Shown piece by piece: positions 1 through 12,595 of a stretch of 64,000 nucleotides of DNA. The translations under genes and the position numbers were made by a program. The notes under the pieces are model-generated. The model did not search any database. It saw nothing but the letters and a program-made list of their open reading frames with translations, and had not been told where the DNA came from. Within the stretch, counting starts at the first letter, position 1. Every line of letters begins with the position of its first letter. The stretch comes from Solanum dulcamara (lineage: Eukaryota; Streptophyta; Magnoliopsida; Solanales; Solanaceae), in assembly GCF_947179165.1 (NCBI RefSeq), contig NC_077248.1, positions 65,907,232 through 65,971,231 on the forward strand, written 5' to 3'.

Positions 1-1530
1 CATGAGTCTATGAAATAGATTATGTATGAAAATTAAATGAAGATTAAGCATGAAAAGCGAGGCTCTACACCTTTTTTTTAATGGGTTTTAGAAATCGAAA
101 TCTGATCAAGCTCGGACACATGTCTGCTACCAATTAGAGAAAAAATGGGATATGTTGAATTGGGAGCAAAATAAATTTTCATTCACGGATAACTAAGCTT
201 TAACAAGAAAAATGGATACTTCTTGTACCGCCTTTATAGAAGCATAATGGAGAAAAATCTATGCATAATAGGGGAAGACTACAATAAAAGGATGTTCAAC
301 TGTTGATGGCTAACTCATAAATACAAATACTGGACCTAGATTTGTTGATTGGATTGGACTACGATTAAAATTACTGATTGAACGACTCCCCTATAATACA
401 ATATAAACTCTACTCTTTACGCGATGGAAAATAGAATGCAGAAAAATAGTGAGTATCTTATATCTCTATATATGTTAATTATATACCATATGTGTACTTA
501 TACAGGTGAAACTAGAATTAATAGTAACGATTAAAATTATATCTACCCTATTTGGCTTTTAGATCACCCTTTATGGGTGGATTTTTAATTTCGATAATAT
601 CAAAAAATATACTTTGTGATCTTAAATATGTTAATATATATCATTATTATATATTTTTTTTAAATGTTATTAAAGATTAGAAAAATAAAATAAAAGGGCT
701 TGCAGTTGGGACTTGAGGTAGAAATGCCTAAACTTCAGACAACGCATGACAAAAAAAAAGGGCAACCCGATGCACTAAAGCTTCCACTATGCGTGGGATC
801 CGGAGAAAGGTCTGACCACGAGTAGTTTTAAAAAAGGATACATGTTAGATATGAGTGTCCAAATAAAATACCCCGTGAAATTTTTACATGTAATCCTTCT
901 TTTTTGGGCCAAATACCAAAGTTGGAGGCCCAACAACCCAATACCACTAGAGATTTAATGGTCCAGTCCTATAAGAATCCAGAAACCCAATCTTGGTAAA
1001 TTTTGGATCCAATTACAAAAATTCCACGAGGCAGAGGCGTATCTAGGAGTTAATAATATGAAATATAACAAGTATAGTAAAGATTTCTTTTGTGGGAAAG
1101 ACATCTAAGCTGTGTTAAAAGACCATCGTAGTTATCAGAGGCGGATTCAAGATTTAAAGTTTATGTATTACTACATCGACCTCAAGTTAATGCTACACCA
1201 ATAACTGGTTATCTGTCAAAATAAAGGTAGACAATCTCATTCTCACAAACCAAACACAAGACAATTGCAAATTGAAAAATCTCCTTTACTATCAAAGTTT
1301 TGATTGCTTTGTGCAACATCAGTACAACAATAACTATGCCTCAATCCCGAGCAAGTTGTATTCGGCTATATGAATCATCAATCACTGTCCATGTCACTCC
1401 ATTTAAGTTTTGTGCAACATCAATGAAAAAAAATATATTTCTTATATCTATATCTCACAAATGGCTTACAAAATGCACATGTGACTTCCAGTGGAGACTA
1501 AAATCCAGCAGTCTACATTGATCGAGACCA
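1..1530. other. 3' flank with no gene recognised
   Basis: AT-rich sequence with only short open frames and no recognisable protein. The part nearest 1530 is probably the 3' untranslated region of the minus-strand galactosyltransferase gene. Around 1138-1200 there is a stretch that resembles the end of a common Solanaceae MITE (GGCGGATTCA start). I see nothing else I can support. Confidence 0.4.
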
Positions 1531-4500
1531 TCAATCATCTTCTGATGGTAGAGTTGGACTCTTTGAGCAGGCATCGTTTGCATGAAGTTCCAACATTTTC
1601 TTCTCGGGATTACACAGACCTAGAGGATAAAATGAATAAAACACTGGTAATCAGAGAGTTGGCAACAAGGAGGAGAAATATTGTTGTATGTCTCAAATCT
1701 TATCAAAACAGCTTTCAATGACATCTAGCTGGTTTAATGGCGACTTAATTGCACTAGATACCATGGAAAGTTGTGCTCATGGAACTATGCTACCTTGTAG
1801 ATTAACCGTACTAAACGAATTTGGAGCATCCCACAGAAACACCATCAGATGTTTCATAGAATTTTGGGATGAGGCAACAAGCAAGCAAAATACAGAGATC
1901 AATGATCGAAAACCAAGTGTAAAAATGCAATAACAAACAACTAGGCAATGTATTTGTTAGCCTTGGAACATTATCACATCACAAGATTGATACTTCCACC
2001 ATCACTAATATATTCATAAGCTAATAGTACATGGACATTTTTTTATAGCAATATTTGCGCCAACAACATACCCAGTGTAATCTCACAAGTGGATTCTGGG
2101 GAGAGTAAGATGTACGCAGACCTTACCCCTATCTTTAGGAGGTAGAGAGGTTGTTTTCGATAGACCTATAGCAATATGTGCACCGTGTGTAGGAAATACA
2201 CAAAATCAAACAATTTTTCATCTGCAGTGCTGAACGTTCAAATTTCATCGTCCAGGATGCACCAAAAGCAAAAGCATTATTTTTTATGTGTCAACACAAA
2301 TTTATACACCACAAGAGCATCTGTGAATGGTGTTCTTAATGAAAGACAAAGAAACAGACCTGAACACTTTGGAATATCCCACACAGCAATAGAAGATGCT
2401 GTACACTCAGGTTCACATAGTTGCTTATTATTCTCATGATTGACATTCATTGCAAGCATCCAGGCTCCAATGGTAACATCCTCATTGCTAAACATTCGGA
2501 AACTGATAATTCACAGGAAAAGGAGAGAACTAATGAGCTATCACTCCTTTGACTAGAAAAAAGCAGACACAATAAGGCCCAACAAAATAAATAAATGAAT
2601 CCCCGAAACACTGTGATGTGAAATGAATTTTAGAGACTGTAATGTGAAAGGATATATCCAGCTTTTTACCATAAAAATCTTGTGTTTAATCTAGACTTTA
2701 ATTTTCCAAATGCCAATAGACATTCTCAACTTGAAGAATTATAAGAGCAATTTCTTTTCTTTTCTTTTTTTGAGATAAGGGTAACAATTATAAGAGCAAT
2801 TTCTTGTTGCTGAGATGTACTGGAAAAATGTCTGCATTCGTCTTGCACAACCGCCCCAGGAAAGTAATTATCATTAAGAGGGCGAACTTTGATATCTAAC
2901 TACGACAAGCTATGGGGACGAAGGGTTTAAGAATAAGAAATCTTTGATAATTCTAGTTTTACAGAAAAATCATCACATCATGTCAAGGAAGTTGCCAACA
3001 CATCCTCTTTTTTCCCTATATTTTAACAATGATTGACTTCCTATTAGTAACCTTAGCTTAGATGAAACAAGCTACTCTATTAATCACATCATTTAAAAAT
3101 TTGTATACTCAGTCTGATGCCTTATGGTTAGGGCTGTTCAGAGTTTTGGTTAAAACCAAAATCAAATCGAAAATTTAACCAAACCGAATAAAAAAACCGA
3201 CATTTGGTTTGGTTTGGTTTTAAATTTGAAAAACCGATAATATTTGGTTTGGTTATGGTTATAGTAAAAAATAACCGAATAAATAACTGAACCAAACCGA
3301 TAATTATATACATAAAATTTATAATTATTTATATGTATAGTATTAGCTTTTCATAAATAATTAAAGATAGTTTATACCTTTTAATTATTAATTTAATTTT
3401 GATCTACTTATTTTTAAGGCCCGTGTCTTAAAAGAATATGTCCAAGTCCAACAATCCAAGCCCAACTCTAAATTCTAATAAGTCGTAAGCACTAAGCAGC
3501 ATAAGGGTAAAACGTAAAAACCCTACTATCTATTTTCCTTTTACAATTCTGATTTCTGTTCCACTTCCAGCCTAAGAACAAAGCGTAAAAACCCTACTTC
3601 TCCGGACACTGTTTTGAGCATTGATTAGTTTGGAGCTTAAGCTAAGGAAGATGGTCGAAGTACTTTTGATTATATTATGGATTCTCTAGTTAGTTTAGTT
3701 TAAATATGTAATTTTTTCATTTTAATGGACAAAGTTGTTTGTATTTTGGAACCTCTGTTTGACTTGTTCTTTTAAATCTAAACTGCGTTGCAAGTTTGGT
3801 CCACCTGATTTTCCATTAGCAACAAAAGTTCGCCCTTGTGGGCCGTGAGGCAAAAAGAGTTTCATAACAAATTTGAAGAATGTATAGAGAGAATATTTGA
3901 ATTATCCCGGCTAGTCATAAACCAAAAAATCGAACCAAACTGAACCAAACCGACAATAACCAAACCGGTGGTTATTATTTTACTTGGTTTGGTTATGGTT
4001 TTCGACATTTAAAAATCGATTAAATTGATTTGGTTATGGTTTTAATCAATAACCGACCCAAACCGAACCATGAACACCCCTACTTATGGTCAGATAGAAT
4101 TCTAACTACGGCAACTTAAGTTTCATGTTACCTGCACGGCGAGCTTATTTCGAGACCGGCTTACCCAACAAGGACAGGAAATATTACACGTTACTAAAGT
4201 TGGAGAAAAACAGAAGCAGCATTACATGAATAGGTAGCAGATGTTCTTGAATTAAGTATTACATTATACACAACAAACACTTCCACCTAACTGCTATAGA
4301 AATACACACTTTGTTGGGTGAAAAAAATCAGTTCAGAACAGATGACAGACAGAACTATTTGAACAAAGCACACACTTGCCTGTTGTTCCTCAGGGCAACC
4401 AAACTTGCAACAACATCAGCAGAAAGAGCATAAATAGGACCATAAGCATGCAGAAAATACTCCTTCCCCAGAATAGATGAAAGTGGTTCATACCTGTAGT

Positions 4501-7456
4501 AGTTGTACAGATTCAATGAGACAATACTGAAGATAAGAACAACAATAACCCTGATAATTGACAACACAACTTTTCTTCGCATTTAGTCACTGGTATGTAT
4601 TTATCTACACCTTTTCCTCAACATTGTCACAAGCTTCACAGCATCTATCAACAAGCATAAGCTGCTAATGATCATTCTTTTGGTCGGTTGCTAATGACCA
4701 TTGTGTTCTCAAAATAAATAGGAGGGCAAGACACATAATTATAAAAAAATACCACGTATTACCATGTTATTATGTGTTACTTAATTTCCACCATAAAATC
4801 TGGAGGTCTTGCTTTCTTTTTTTTCTTTTTCTGTTTTGGTTCTCCTGCAATTTAGCACATATTGATCTTCTCCTTATTGATGACTCAGAAATCTGTCTCG
4901 GCCAAACCTGTTGGACCAACCACAACATTCGCCCCCCCTCCCCCTACTCTTCTCCACTTAATTAACAGGCTTAGTTTGCATGGTGCAGGGCTCGAGCCAG
5001 TGACCTACATCACAAGTTCCTCAACCTTTGCCACTTGAACTAAGCCTGACGTCATTTAGCACATTTTGATATTTCACTTTTTATCCCTAGAAATACAGAG
5101 AGTAAGTTGCAATCTTCATGACTTCCAGTATGAATCAGTTCTACTAAAAAAATCATATTTGAACTACTATCTTAATAGTCCTGCCTAGTAATTTAGGATA
5201 TTCAACTTGGAATGCATTTCACACATTAGGAAATAAACTTGACAAAATTAGTTTGCCAATTATATTAGTATATAGGAAACTCCTATCAGACTAACCATTT
5301 GAGCTTGGGGTCGGTGAAAACTGGACCCTTTTTCATGCATCCAAGGTATGTCTGTGAGTGAGACCGCTCTTTGGCCAAGAGCAATGAAAGGCGATCTGTT
5401 CATGGAATATCAAAGTAACACGAGGTCATCAAAAATTACAGTAGCATAGTAATCATAATACACACTCTCAATTAAAGAACAATAAGAATAACAAAACATC
5501 ACAATTCTAGCTACCTGGCCGTAAATATATGTCATCATCAGCTTTAACATAGAACTCAGAATCATAAAGTGCATAGGCAGCCTTGAAAAAACCTAATCTG
5601 TAAAAGCATCTTGGTGTAAGTGTAGGTCACAAACAGAAGAGTAATGAATAATAAATGTCAGAACTAACGTTTTGTATGGGAGCTTACTGTACTCTTCTTC
5701 AATGTCTAATAGCACAAAATCATCATATTCTGCTACCTCTTTCTTAAGAGCTAACATCTTGGATTTATCACTTGTTCTACCAATAACAAATCTAAAAGCC
5801 AAGCCAGTGGCTTCTTCTAACCTGCAACATTCATTCAGCTGGTTCAGCAAAATATGTTCAAGCAAAATTCACAAATCTGGGGTAGTACAACTACACATAT
5901 TGGTCAATTTCCAGTAAGTTCTTGCTGGTCAAGTTTCAGGACACAGTTAGATCAAATAGTCAGCATGTGACAATTGATTCGGAGAACATGAAATTATAAT
6001 TATTTTGAATCAAGTTTATGGAAACCACATCCATATTGGGTATCTTTTCACGATACCACATTAGTGGTGAGAGCATGAAATTATTTGAAATAGATCTTCA
6101 TTCTGGTTAGGAAGACAACAAACAATACATTAAGTACTCTCACCACATCTTACTAATAATCCAAAAACAATTTAAGATGTGACTTTCATTTTTATAACAA
6201 CAATATCAATCCACATACTGTAAATATTCCTACTGCAACTGCCTCCCAAAGCTACATAAACTCAAAGAACGTGCCTTTTTGTTCTCGAAAAGAAAATGAA
6301 GCTAGTTTTCGCTTTCAAAACTGAAGTTGAAGTAGAGAGAGTTAAAATCTATCAATCAGTCAATCAACTACACCTCAATTCAAACTAGTTGGGGTTGGCA
6401 TATATGAATCAATTCTGGTATATTAGGATCCAAGAGTAATTTCAGATCTGAAACTAAAATCTTCCCATCTGTCCAACCCCGTAGAATTAATCTAGGTGTG
6501 AACAAGCTACTCCAAATAACACGATTATCAATAAAAATGATCCGAAACTAGAATCTTACACAATATCAACCCGTATTCTGTAAATATTCCTACTTCCATT
6601 TCGTCCCTAAAGCTACATAAACTCAAAGAACCTGCCTTTTTGTTCTTGAAAAAAAAATGAAGCTAGTTCTTGCTTTCAAAACTGAAGCTGGAGCAGAGAG
6701 AGTTAAAATCTATCTATCAGTCAAAAATCAACTACACCTCAATCCAAATTATCTGGGTTCGGCAAATATGAATCAGTTCGGCTCTACTAGGATCCACGAG
6801 CAATTTAAGACCTTGCGTCTCTATCCCACAAAGATAGAAGTAAGGTATGCGTACATCCCCACCCTCCCTTAACCACACTTGTGGGATTACACCGGATATG
6901 TTATTGTCGAGCAATATAAGATCTGAAACTAAAATCTTTCCATCTGTCCAACCCCATAGAATTAGTCTAGGTGCGCACAAGCTAGTCTAGGTACCACGGT
7001 TAACAATAAAAATGATCTGAAACTAAAATCTTACACAATATCCTCTACATAAATGAAGTATGAATAAAAGAATATTTACATTTAGACAAGAAAAAAAAGG
7101 GTATACTTTTGAAGCCCATTGTGATCAGATGGAAACCAAGTCCTCCGCAATGATCTCCGGCGAGCAACCGATCCAAACCCAGTCTGAATTCCAACAAAAC
7201 CCATTACTTTATGCCTCTTATACCCTCCATCAGTAACCCCACTTTCTCCTCCTCCATTTCTATCCCAAGCAACAGAAACAGATCTGGGTTCAGCATATTT
7301 ACAGCTATACCCAAAACTCCTCGAAATCGCAATAAACCCGAAAACAAAACCAGCAAAACCGATAAGAAAACATAGAATCAAGATTGTTGATCTACGGGAA
7401 TGGGAGTAGTACGCATAGGATGGTCGAGCAGTGAAGATTTTTGGGTTTGAAGGCAT
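1531..7456 (-). CDS. beta-1,3-galactosyltransferase (GT31), B3GALT12/13/14-like, 7 exons
   Basis: Type II Golgi glycosyltransferase expected to add beta-1,3-galactose from UDP-galactose to glycan acceptors. Exons in transcript order are 7456-7107, 5821-5669, 5597-5515, 5395-5296, 4493-4380, 2502-2360 and 1619-1531. Phases agree throughout and give 343 aa, the usual size of this subgroup. The product has a short basic N-terminus, one membrane anchor (about residues 24-44), a conserved [11 protein letters not shown] segment, the metal-binding DDD (188-190) in [11 protein letters not shown], and the later [12 protein letters not shown] block followed by LCEPEC and [21 protein letters not shown]. 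The fifth intron (2503-4379) uses a GC donor (AG|GCAAGT); all others are GT-AG. That intron holds a hAT-like MITE, and the first intron holds a tandem duplication with a SINE. The start is the only ATG that leaves an N-terminal anchor. The gene appears intact. The exact acceptor cannot be told from sequence. Confidence 0.93.
2062..2168 (-). mobile_element. TS-type SINE fragment in the last intron of the galactosyltransferase gene
   Basis: Read on the minus strand, this has the layout of Solanaceae TS SINEs: a GGTAGAGAGG/ACCTTACCCC core, then CACTTGTGAGATTACACTGG and a GTTGTTG tail. It lies between the sixth and seventh exons. Identification rests on remembered family sequence. The head of the element is not complete. 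Confidence 0.65.
3129..4082. mobile_element. 954-bp non-autonomous hAT-like element with 8-bp target-site duplication
   Basis: The ends are TAGGGCTGTTCA and TGAACACCCCTA, 12-base terminal inverted repeats with one mismatch. The flanks are a perfect 8-bp direct repeat, CTTATGGT (3121-3128 and 4083-4090), the duplication length made by hAT transposases. The outer ~130 bp on each side are rich in complementary AACCGAACC/GGTTTGGTT motifs and could fold back. The middle (about 3415-3890) is different sequence and looks like cargo. No transposase is present. It sits in the fifth intron of the galactosyltransferase gene. A shorter relative lies at 54757-55429. Confidence 0.85.
6200..7033. repeat. 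~358-bp tandem duplication in intron 1 of the galactosyltransferase gene
   Basis: Copy 1 (about 6200-6557) and copy 2 (about 6558-7033) share the same series of blocks: CTGTAAATATTCCTAC, AAAGCTACATAAACTCAAAG, ATGAAGCTAGTT and CCATCTGTCCAACCCC. The first bases of a third copy (ACACAATATC) follow at 7029-7038. Copy 2 is longer because a SINE has inserted at 6811-6908. Confidence 0.85.
6811..6908 (+). mobile_element. TS-type SINE fragment with ~13-bp target-site duplication
   Basis: Bounded by GAGCAATTTAAGA (6798-6810) and GAGCAATATAAGA (6909-6921), 12 of 13 bases alike. It interrupts copy 2 of the intron duplication exactly where copy 1 is continuous (near 6436). The body has the TS SINE order: a degenerate GGTATGCGTACA region, CACACTTGTGGGATTACACC and a GATATGTTATTG tail. 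The insertion is therefore younger than the duplication. Confidence 0.75.
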
Positions 7457-7625
7457 TTCTAGACAAATGGGGTTGTTGAAAAACTGGGGAAAAAAAATTC
7501 AAGAATCGGATTTGAGGTTTTTAAGCAGTGTAGTGAAGATTCAAAAGAATCAGATTACAGAGAGTTATAGTTGCAGATTTCTACTCAGATTTACAAAATT
7601 TGGAGTAAAGTTCATGAGAATATAG

Positions 7626-9003
7626 TTTACCAATTTTTGTACTAAACTTCAAAACTGAATATTCATAAAAATGTCTTCTTGATTTGTAAACTATATGTAT
7701 TTTGAGTTGCCGGTTGTTGGGATAATTTTCTATGTGACAGTTTGTTTGAATGGTTGTTACTAGTAACCCTGTAGTGTTAGTTTAACCGTTCATTCAACCA
7801 ACGAGGTTACAAAAGCATAAGCAACTTTCATCTCTGTTATACATGTATTAGTAAAATAAGGATATAGTATTAATTGATGAGATCAATGTTAGGTGGAGTT
7901 AAGCGAAGTGGATGTGTGAACAAATCAAGAGAAGCAAAATTAGGAAAGAAGTTATTCGGAACGAGGTAGGATTGATCTATGTGAAGGTCAAGATGCAAAA
8001 TGTGAAATTCTTTGGTCATGTAAAGAATATATGCAAATATCAAGAGATGTAACAGGATGACATTGTGGATCTCAGTAGAGGTAGATGTAGACCTAAAAAG
8101 TATTAGGTTCAAGGTAATTAGGCAGATTATATCGCAAATTCAACTCACCAAGGACATGTCCCTTGATGTGGTGGTGGTAGAATATTAACATAAAAGGATA
8201 GTAGACGAGCGGAGTATATTTTCTTTTCCATTCCCAAAGTATTAGTATTCTTCTTGTTTTTTTCATCTATCTTTAAATTACTATTACTACTTGTTCGTAT
8301 TGTTTAATCTCGATATCTTATTTTCTTCTTGCGGTTACTATTACCTCTTTTTCGTTGCTCGTTCAGTTGAAGGTCTAACACAATCAATTTTTTTACTTTT
8401 TCAAGATAAAGATAAAATTTATGAATATTTTATTTTTTCTATTACATGAAATTTGTTGTTATTGTTATAGAATAAATGTCCTCAATCAAAGAATGAGCGA
8501 GTCCGATTAGCATGAACAAGAGTTTCAAGCCCGAAATTGATTTCAGGCCCAAGCAAGGATTCGTTTAGCTCTCCGAGCCCATTTCCAATTTGCTTGGATC
8601 CACACTAGACGTAGAAATAGGCTCCAAGCTTGTCCTTAAAAAAACATGTCATTATTCTAAAAAAATATTTATAAAATTTAAAATTTAAGAACAGTAATTA
8701 TTTTTCAATTACAAGCACTGAAAATAACTATTTGTGAATTTTAGGGTCTCCAATCTCCACGTCGATGGATGTCCAATTTTAAAATTAAGATCTAAGTGTT
8801 TGTTTATGAAAAAAAATACAAATCTCTTCATTCATGAACAACTTTAGATATATGGTATTTAAAATTAAGCTTGAAGTTTCTATGGTTAGAATTCAAACAA
8901 AAATCAAATTTGATTTCAGTTATTGTTGTCTGAATTATTTTTATCTACATTTCAGTTATATATGGGTTTGATTCCTCATTTCTTCATGAACTTCAACATA
9001 TGT
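7626..9003. other. intergenic stretch with a LINE remnant and part of a dispersed repeat
   Basis: Upstream flank of the galactosyltransferase gene. It holds a LINE reverse-transcriptase remnant (7874-8195, listed separately). A segment near 8505-8605 (CATGAACAAGAGTTTCAAGC, TTTCAGGCCCA, CCGAGCCCATTT) recurs in weaker form at about 9775-9850, just before the BED gene. No intact gene is visible. Confidence 0.5.
7874..8195 (+). mobile_element. degenerate LINE fragment, C-terminal end of reverse transcriptase
   Basis: The order of motifs matches the C-terminal tail of plant RTE/L1-type LINE polyproteins. There is a GGATGTGTG block (the W-M-C-G motif), then AGGAACGAG-like, GTCAAGATG, TTTGGTCATGTAAA (the W-F-G-H-V motif), then GTAGGTAGAC-like and ATTAGGCAGATTATA, and finally ACCAAGGACATG. 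Stops and indels break the frame. Recognition rests on remembered LINE sequence. Only this 3' part is present. Confidence 0.6.
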
Positions 9004-9467
9004 TGTTGGGTTTAATTGATAGTTTGAATGGGAAATTGAGGAAAAAAGAAGTGGAGAAGAAAATGATATGTTCTCTCTTGCTTTATTAAATAAGCTTTGG
9101 TCTCACATAGGTGATGGAAATGAAAAGTCTCCTACTTAAAAGTAGAAGCACTTCTTCATGTTGCTAAAGGGTCAAGAAGAGGGTCTCCCCTCGCGCCGTC
9201 GTCTCGCTCGGCTTCGGCTTCGGCTTCGATCAATTGATATGATTGTCATCAAAGATTTGCAGTACCTCTACTTTGGTGAGTAAATCGTTCTATCCTGGGA
9301 GGAAAGATTCCAAAACCTCGGGTACTTTGAGGGGAATAATTTCCTTAAGGACACACTGTGCAGTCAGTGGGCTCGATTTTGTTCTTGCATTAAATTTTCA
9401 GATTCTGTGTTTTATTATTTTTAGTTGTTGTTACTGTTTTAATATTTTTCAATACAGTTTACTAACA
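9004..9467 (+). mobile_element. 464-bp solo LTR with 5-bp target-site duplication
   Basis: Begins TGTTGGG and ends CTAACA, flanked by perfect TATGT repeats at 8999-9003 and 9468-9472. No internal retrotransposon sequence lies next to it, so recombination between two LTRs is the simplest explanation. Inside are CCTACTTAAAAG and a GCTTCGGCTTCGGCTTCG stretch, as in LTRs of Solanaceae Copia-type elements. It ends about 460 bp before the first exon of the BED gene. Confidence 0.78.
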
Positions 9468-9927
9468 TATGTAACTTTAGATTTGTTTCGAAGTTAATAT
9501 TAATAGTTTATTTAATTTTTATTAAGGTGAAATATTTCATTTATGTGGAATGTCATTGTCAATGTTTTTGCAAATAATATAAAAAGTAGAGAAGTATATT
9601 AGGTGTGTTTCTCAAACTAATAAATGATAATTTAGATATGAAACTCACCATTTTAATAATTTAAGTATGAATATACAAAAAACATAAATTAAATGTGTTT
9701 TTAACACTTATTTTATAAAAAAATTATTCTCGACTAGAGTATACACTCAAATTCCTTATGGCTGAGCCGGGCCGGCATGAACAAGAACTTCAAGCCCGAA
9801 CTTGATGTCAGGCCCAAACATACTCCCTCCGAGCCCATTTGGGCCCGTTTCCGATTTCGCACCTGTTCGATCCTCATTCTCTTCTAGGGTCTCCACACCT
9901 GATAATGCAATTCCTTTTTTCCTTCTC

Positions 9928-12595
9928 ATGGCGTCTCCAAACCCTCACAGCTCGCCGCCGGTCGCCGTTGACCAACGCCACCTTCAATTTACTCCGGTCG
10001 ATTTACCTCTCACTTCGCCGGTAAGTATTCCTCTTCGTCGCTCCTGCTCGGAGGCGGAGTCAGAATTTCAACTTTTCGTGTTTCATATTTTAGAACGACA
10101 ACTTGAAAGTATAATAATTGAGTTCTAAATCTTATATTTCTACTTATTTCATGAATTTCTTAGCAAAATACACTATTTGCGCATCGATTTTGTGTAAGAG
10201 AAGGAAATGGATGATCATTTTGAAGAGGAGAAGTTCTGTATATAATGATTCATCTAGTTAATGCTCTCTGCTTGAGTTGATGATGTTGAAAGAAAAAATG
10301 TTGCATTTTTTATGCTTAGTGTATCTCTTGAGTTTGTTTGATTGATTCAATCTGTGTCTTTGCCTTTCGCTGATAGACGTCGAATTAGGACACTGATGAT
10401 TCACGAAAACTTAGCTTAAAGTAGAATAAAATTAGTTTTGGAGCTTCAGTAATGAAATTGGGATTCTTTGTTGAGCTTATTCGGGCTTTGATTGAAAAAG
10501 GAAGTTGTAGATTTAAAAAATTAAGTTCGAATAGTCACTTTTTTCATAGCATGAAAGTGAATTTTTTTTCTCTTTTTTTTTTTTGGTTTAACCATTCGGT
10601 ATCTGAAGCAAACTGGCCCGACTAATCTCAGTTCGAGCTGGAAAGACTAAATGGGTAAAGCGCACTCTACTAAGAAGTTCTTGATTCACAGAATAACTAA
10701 ATAAGCTTTGAAATGGAACGTTGAAAACTTTAGTTTGTTTGATTCATCTGCATTCTTGCCTTTCTCTGACAGACATTGAATTAGAACACGGATGATTCAT
10801 GAATGAAGCTAACCTTAAAAGTAGAATTCAGCTGTGGATTTGGGATCATAAATTGAGCCTATTCAGGTTTTGGTTGGAAAAACAAGTCGGAGATTTTTAA
10901 AAAATAAGTTCGAAGGTCACTTGTCGTAGCAGGGGAAATGATAAAGGGGAATGAAAAATTATTATTTTGTTACACACTGGCCCGAGTAAATCCTTATTTG
11001 CGCTGGATAGACTATGAGGGTAGCGCACTCTACAATGAAAATTTTCATTCCCAGAATAACTAAGCAAGCTTTGTATGGAATGTGGAGAACTTTAGATGCC
11101 AAATGTTTATTCTAAGAAGGTAGTACAATGCACATTTAATATGGTATGTTTCTTTAGGATTTCCATGCCATGAGTAATATATACTGAAGCATTTATGAAT
11201 ATTAGCACTATTTAGATGTCATCAATCAGTCTATAAATCAGATTGCGTAGTTGTAAATTTAACGAGAATGTTTATCTCTGAGAAGTACAAAAGAAAGCAA
11301 AGTGTTGCAAATAGTGATTTGTCAAAGCTTGATCGTTGCTTAGACAAAACTTCAAGCCTAAAACTTTGAAGTACCCAAGTATAGTCTATTAAGTGCTTGA
11401 CAAGGTATTATGCAATACATTCATGAAAAGGCAATTGTTGGCCATATTTTTTATGCTATCATGTATCCACTTTAAAATATCTCTGCAGCTTCCGTTTCTT
11501 GTATATGGCATTGAATTATAGGATTTTCCTTGAGGCTCGTTTTCATAATTGTTTTGCCAAATATAATGACCTGTTGTTGCTACAGTGGTGTTATTGAGAC
11601 ATATAAAGAGTTCAAAGTTTGGACATACATTTACTTTTGGAATCAACTAACTTGTGTGATTTCATGTTAAATGTTTAACGTGCATCATCTGTGTTGGATT
11701 GCCTTTGTTGATTCATATTTGTAAAGTGGTTGCTTTTATTTAGATGGCAGATGCTACTCCTGAGGGTATTGTGGACTTAACCAGTGTGACTGAAGCAAGC
11801 ACAGGCGAGAAGCGAAAAAGAGAAGGAAGATTAAGATCAAGAGTTTGGCAACACTTTACAAAGCTAATAAAGGAGGATGGAACTTGTGACAAATGCAAGT
11901 GTAATCATTGCCATAAAATTTTCACTTCTTCAACCCGAAGTGGAACAACTCATTTGCTTCGTCATATAAGTGAAGGAATATGTCCAGCATTTAAGAAAGT
12001 AAAAAAGGAAAACTCGCCAACAATTTTCAGCTATATAGGTGGTAGCATAGACCGAAAAGTTGGTATTAACCCTTGGAAGTTTGATCAAGAACTAGGTCAA
12101 GCATCTTTTGAACAATCAATTGATGCACATGATGACTTGCTACCAATAGGGTTAGATGACATTGAACGTCAAACATGCACAACGTCAGAAGGTGATTATG
12201 GCGGCGGCCAAACATCAATGCCTGTATTTTCAAAACTTCCTCAACAACCTGCTGTGAAGTCCCATCCTATTGCAGACCCATGGATGTCTGAGTTGAAGGC
12301 TTGTGTAGGTAAACTCGTTGAACTCACAAACGAACGAGTGTCAAAGCTTAGCACGGATATCAAGACTTGTGTGGCTATTAGCACTCCCGATCTCTCTATA
12401 GGTTTTGCTGTGAAGTGCTTGAATGAGATGGAGGATATTCCACAATCAAGTGCTATGTATTTAGATGCTTTGGACATCGTAAGGGATCCAGAAGAAAGAG
12501 AGTGTTTCGTTTGTTTAAACCCAGAGCCGCGTAGGAGATGGCTGCAAAGGATGTTGCATCGTCGTTTTCCCTTACGCTACAGCACCGATGTTTGA
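9928..12595 (+). CDS. BED-type zinc-finger protein with SANT-like C-terminal tail, no transposase core
   Basis: Two exons, 9928-10020 (31 codons, donor GTAAGT) and 11744-12595 (acceptor TTTAG), join in phase to give 314 aa. Exon 2 encodes a BED zinc finger: W35-x-H37-F38, C53-x2-C56 and H70-x3-H74 in exon-2 numbering. BED fingers bind DNA and come from hAT transposases, but no DDE catalytic core or hATC dimerisation region follows. The last ~70 residues (from AVKCLNEMEDI to RRRWLQRML) resemble the C-terminal helical tail of plant Myb/SANT-like proteins, which is a weaker call. An in-frame ATG at 9805 would add 41 residues, but it lies in repeat-like sequence, so 9928 is preferred. Exon 2 could also start translation alone at 11744, since it begins with ATG. 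A second open frame reading QQLVNDNQLHVKHNQLVADHN follows the stop at about 12616-12680 and may be decayed coding sequence. Likely a domesticated transposon-derived nuclear protein. Confidence 0.72.
10335..11092. repeat. ~390-bp tandem duplication in the intron of the BED gene
   Basis: Copy 1 (about 10335-10730) and copy 2 (about 10735-11092) share, in order, TTTGATTCATCTG-like, GATGATTCA, AATTGGGAT/TTTGGGATCA, AAACTGGCCCGA/ACACTGGCCCGA, AGCGCACTCTAC and AGAATAACTAA. They have drifted considerably, which suggests an old event. Confidence 0.75.
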
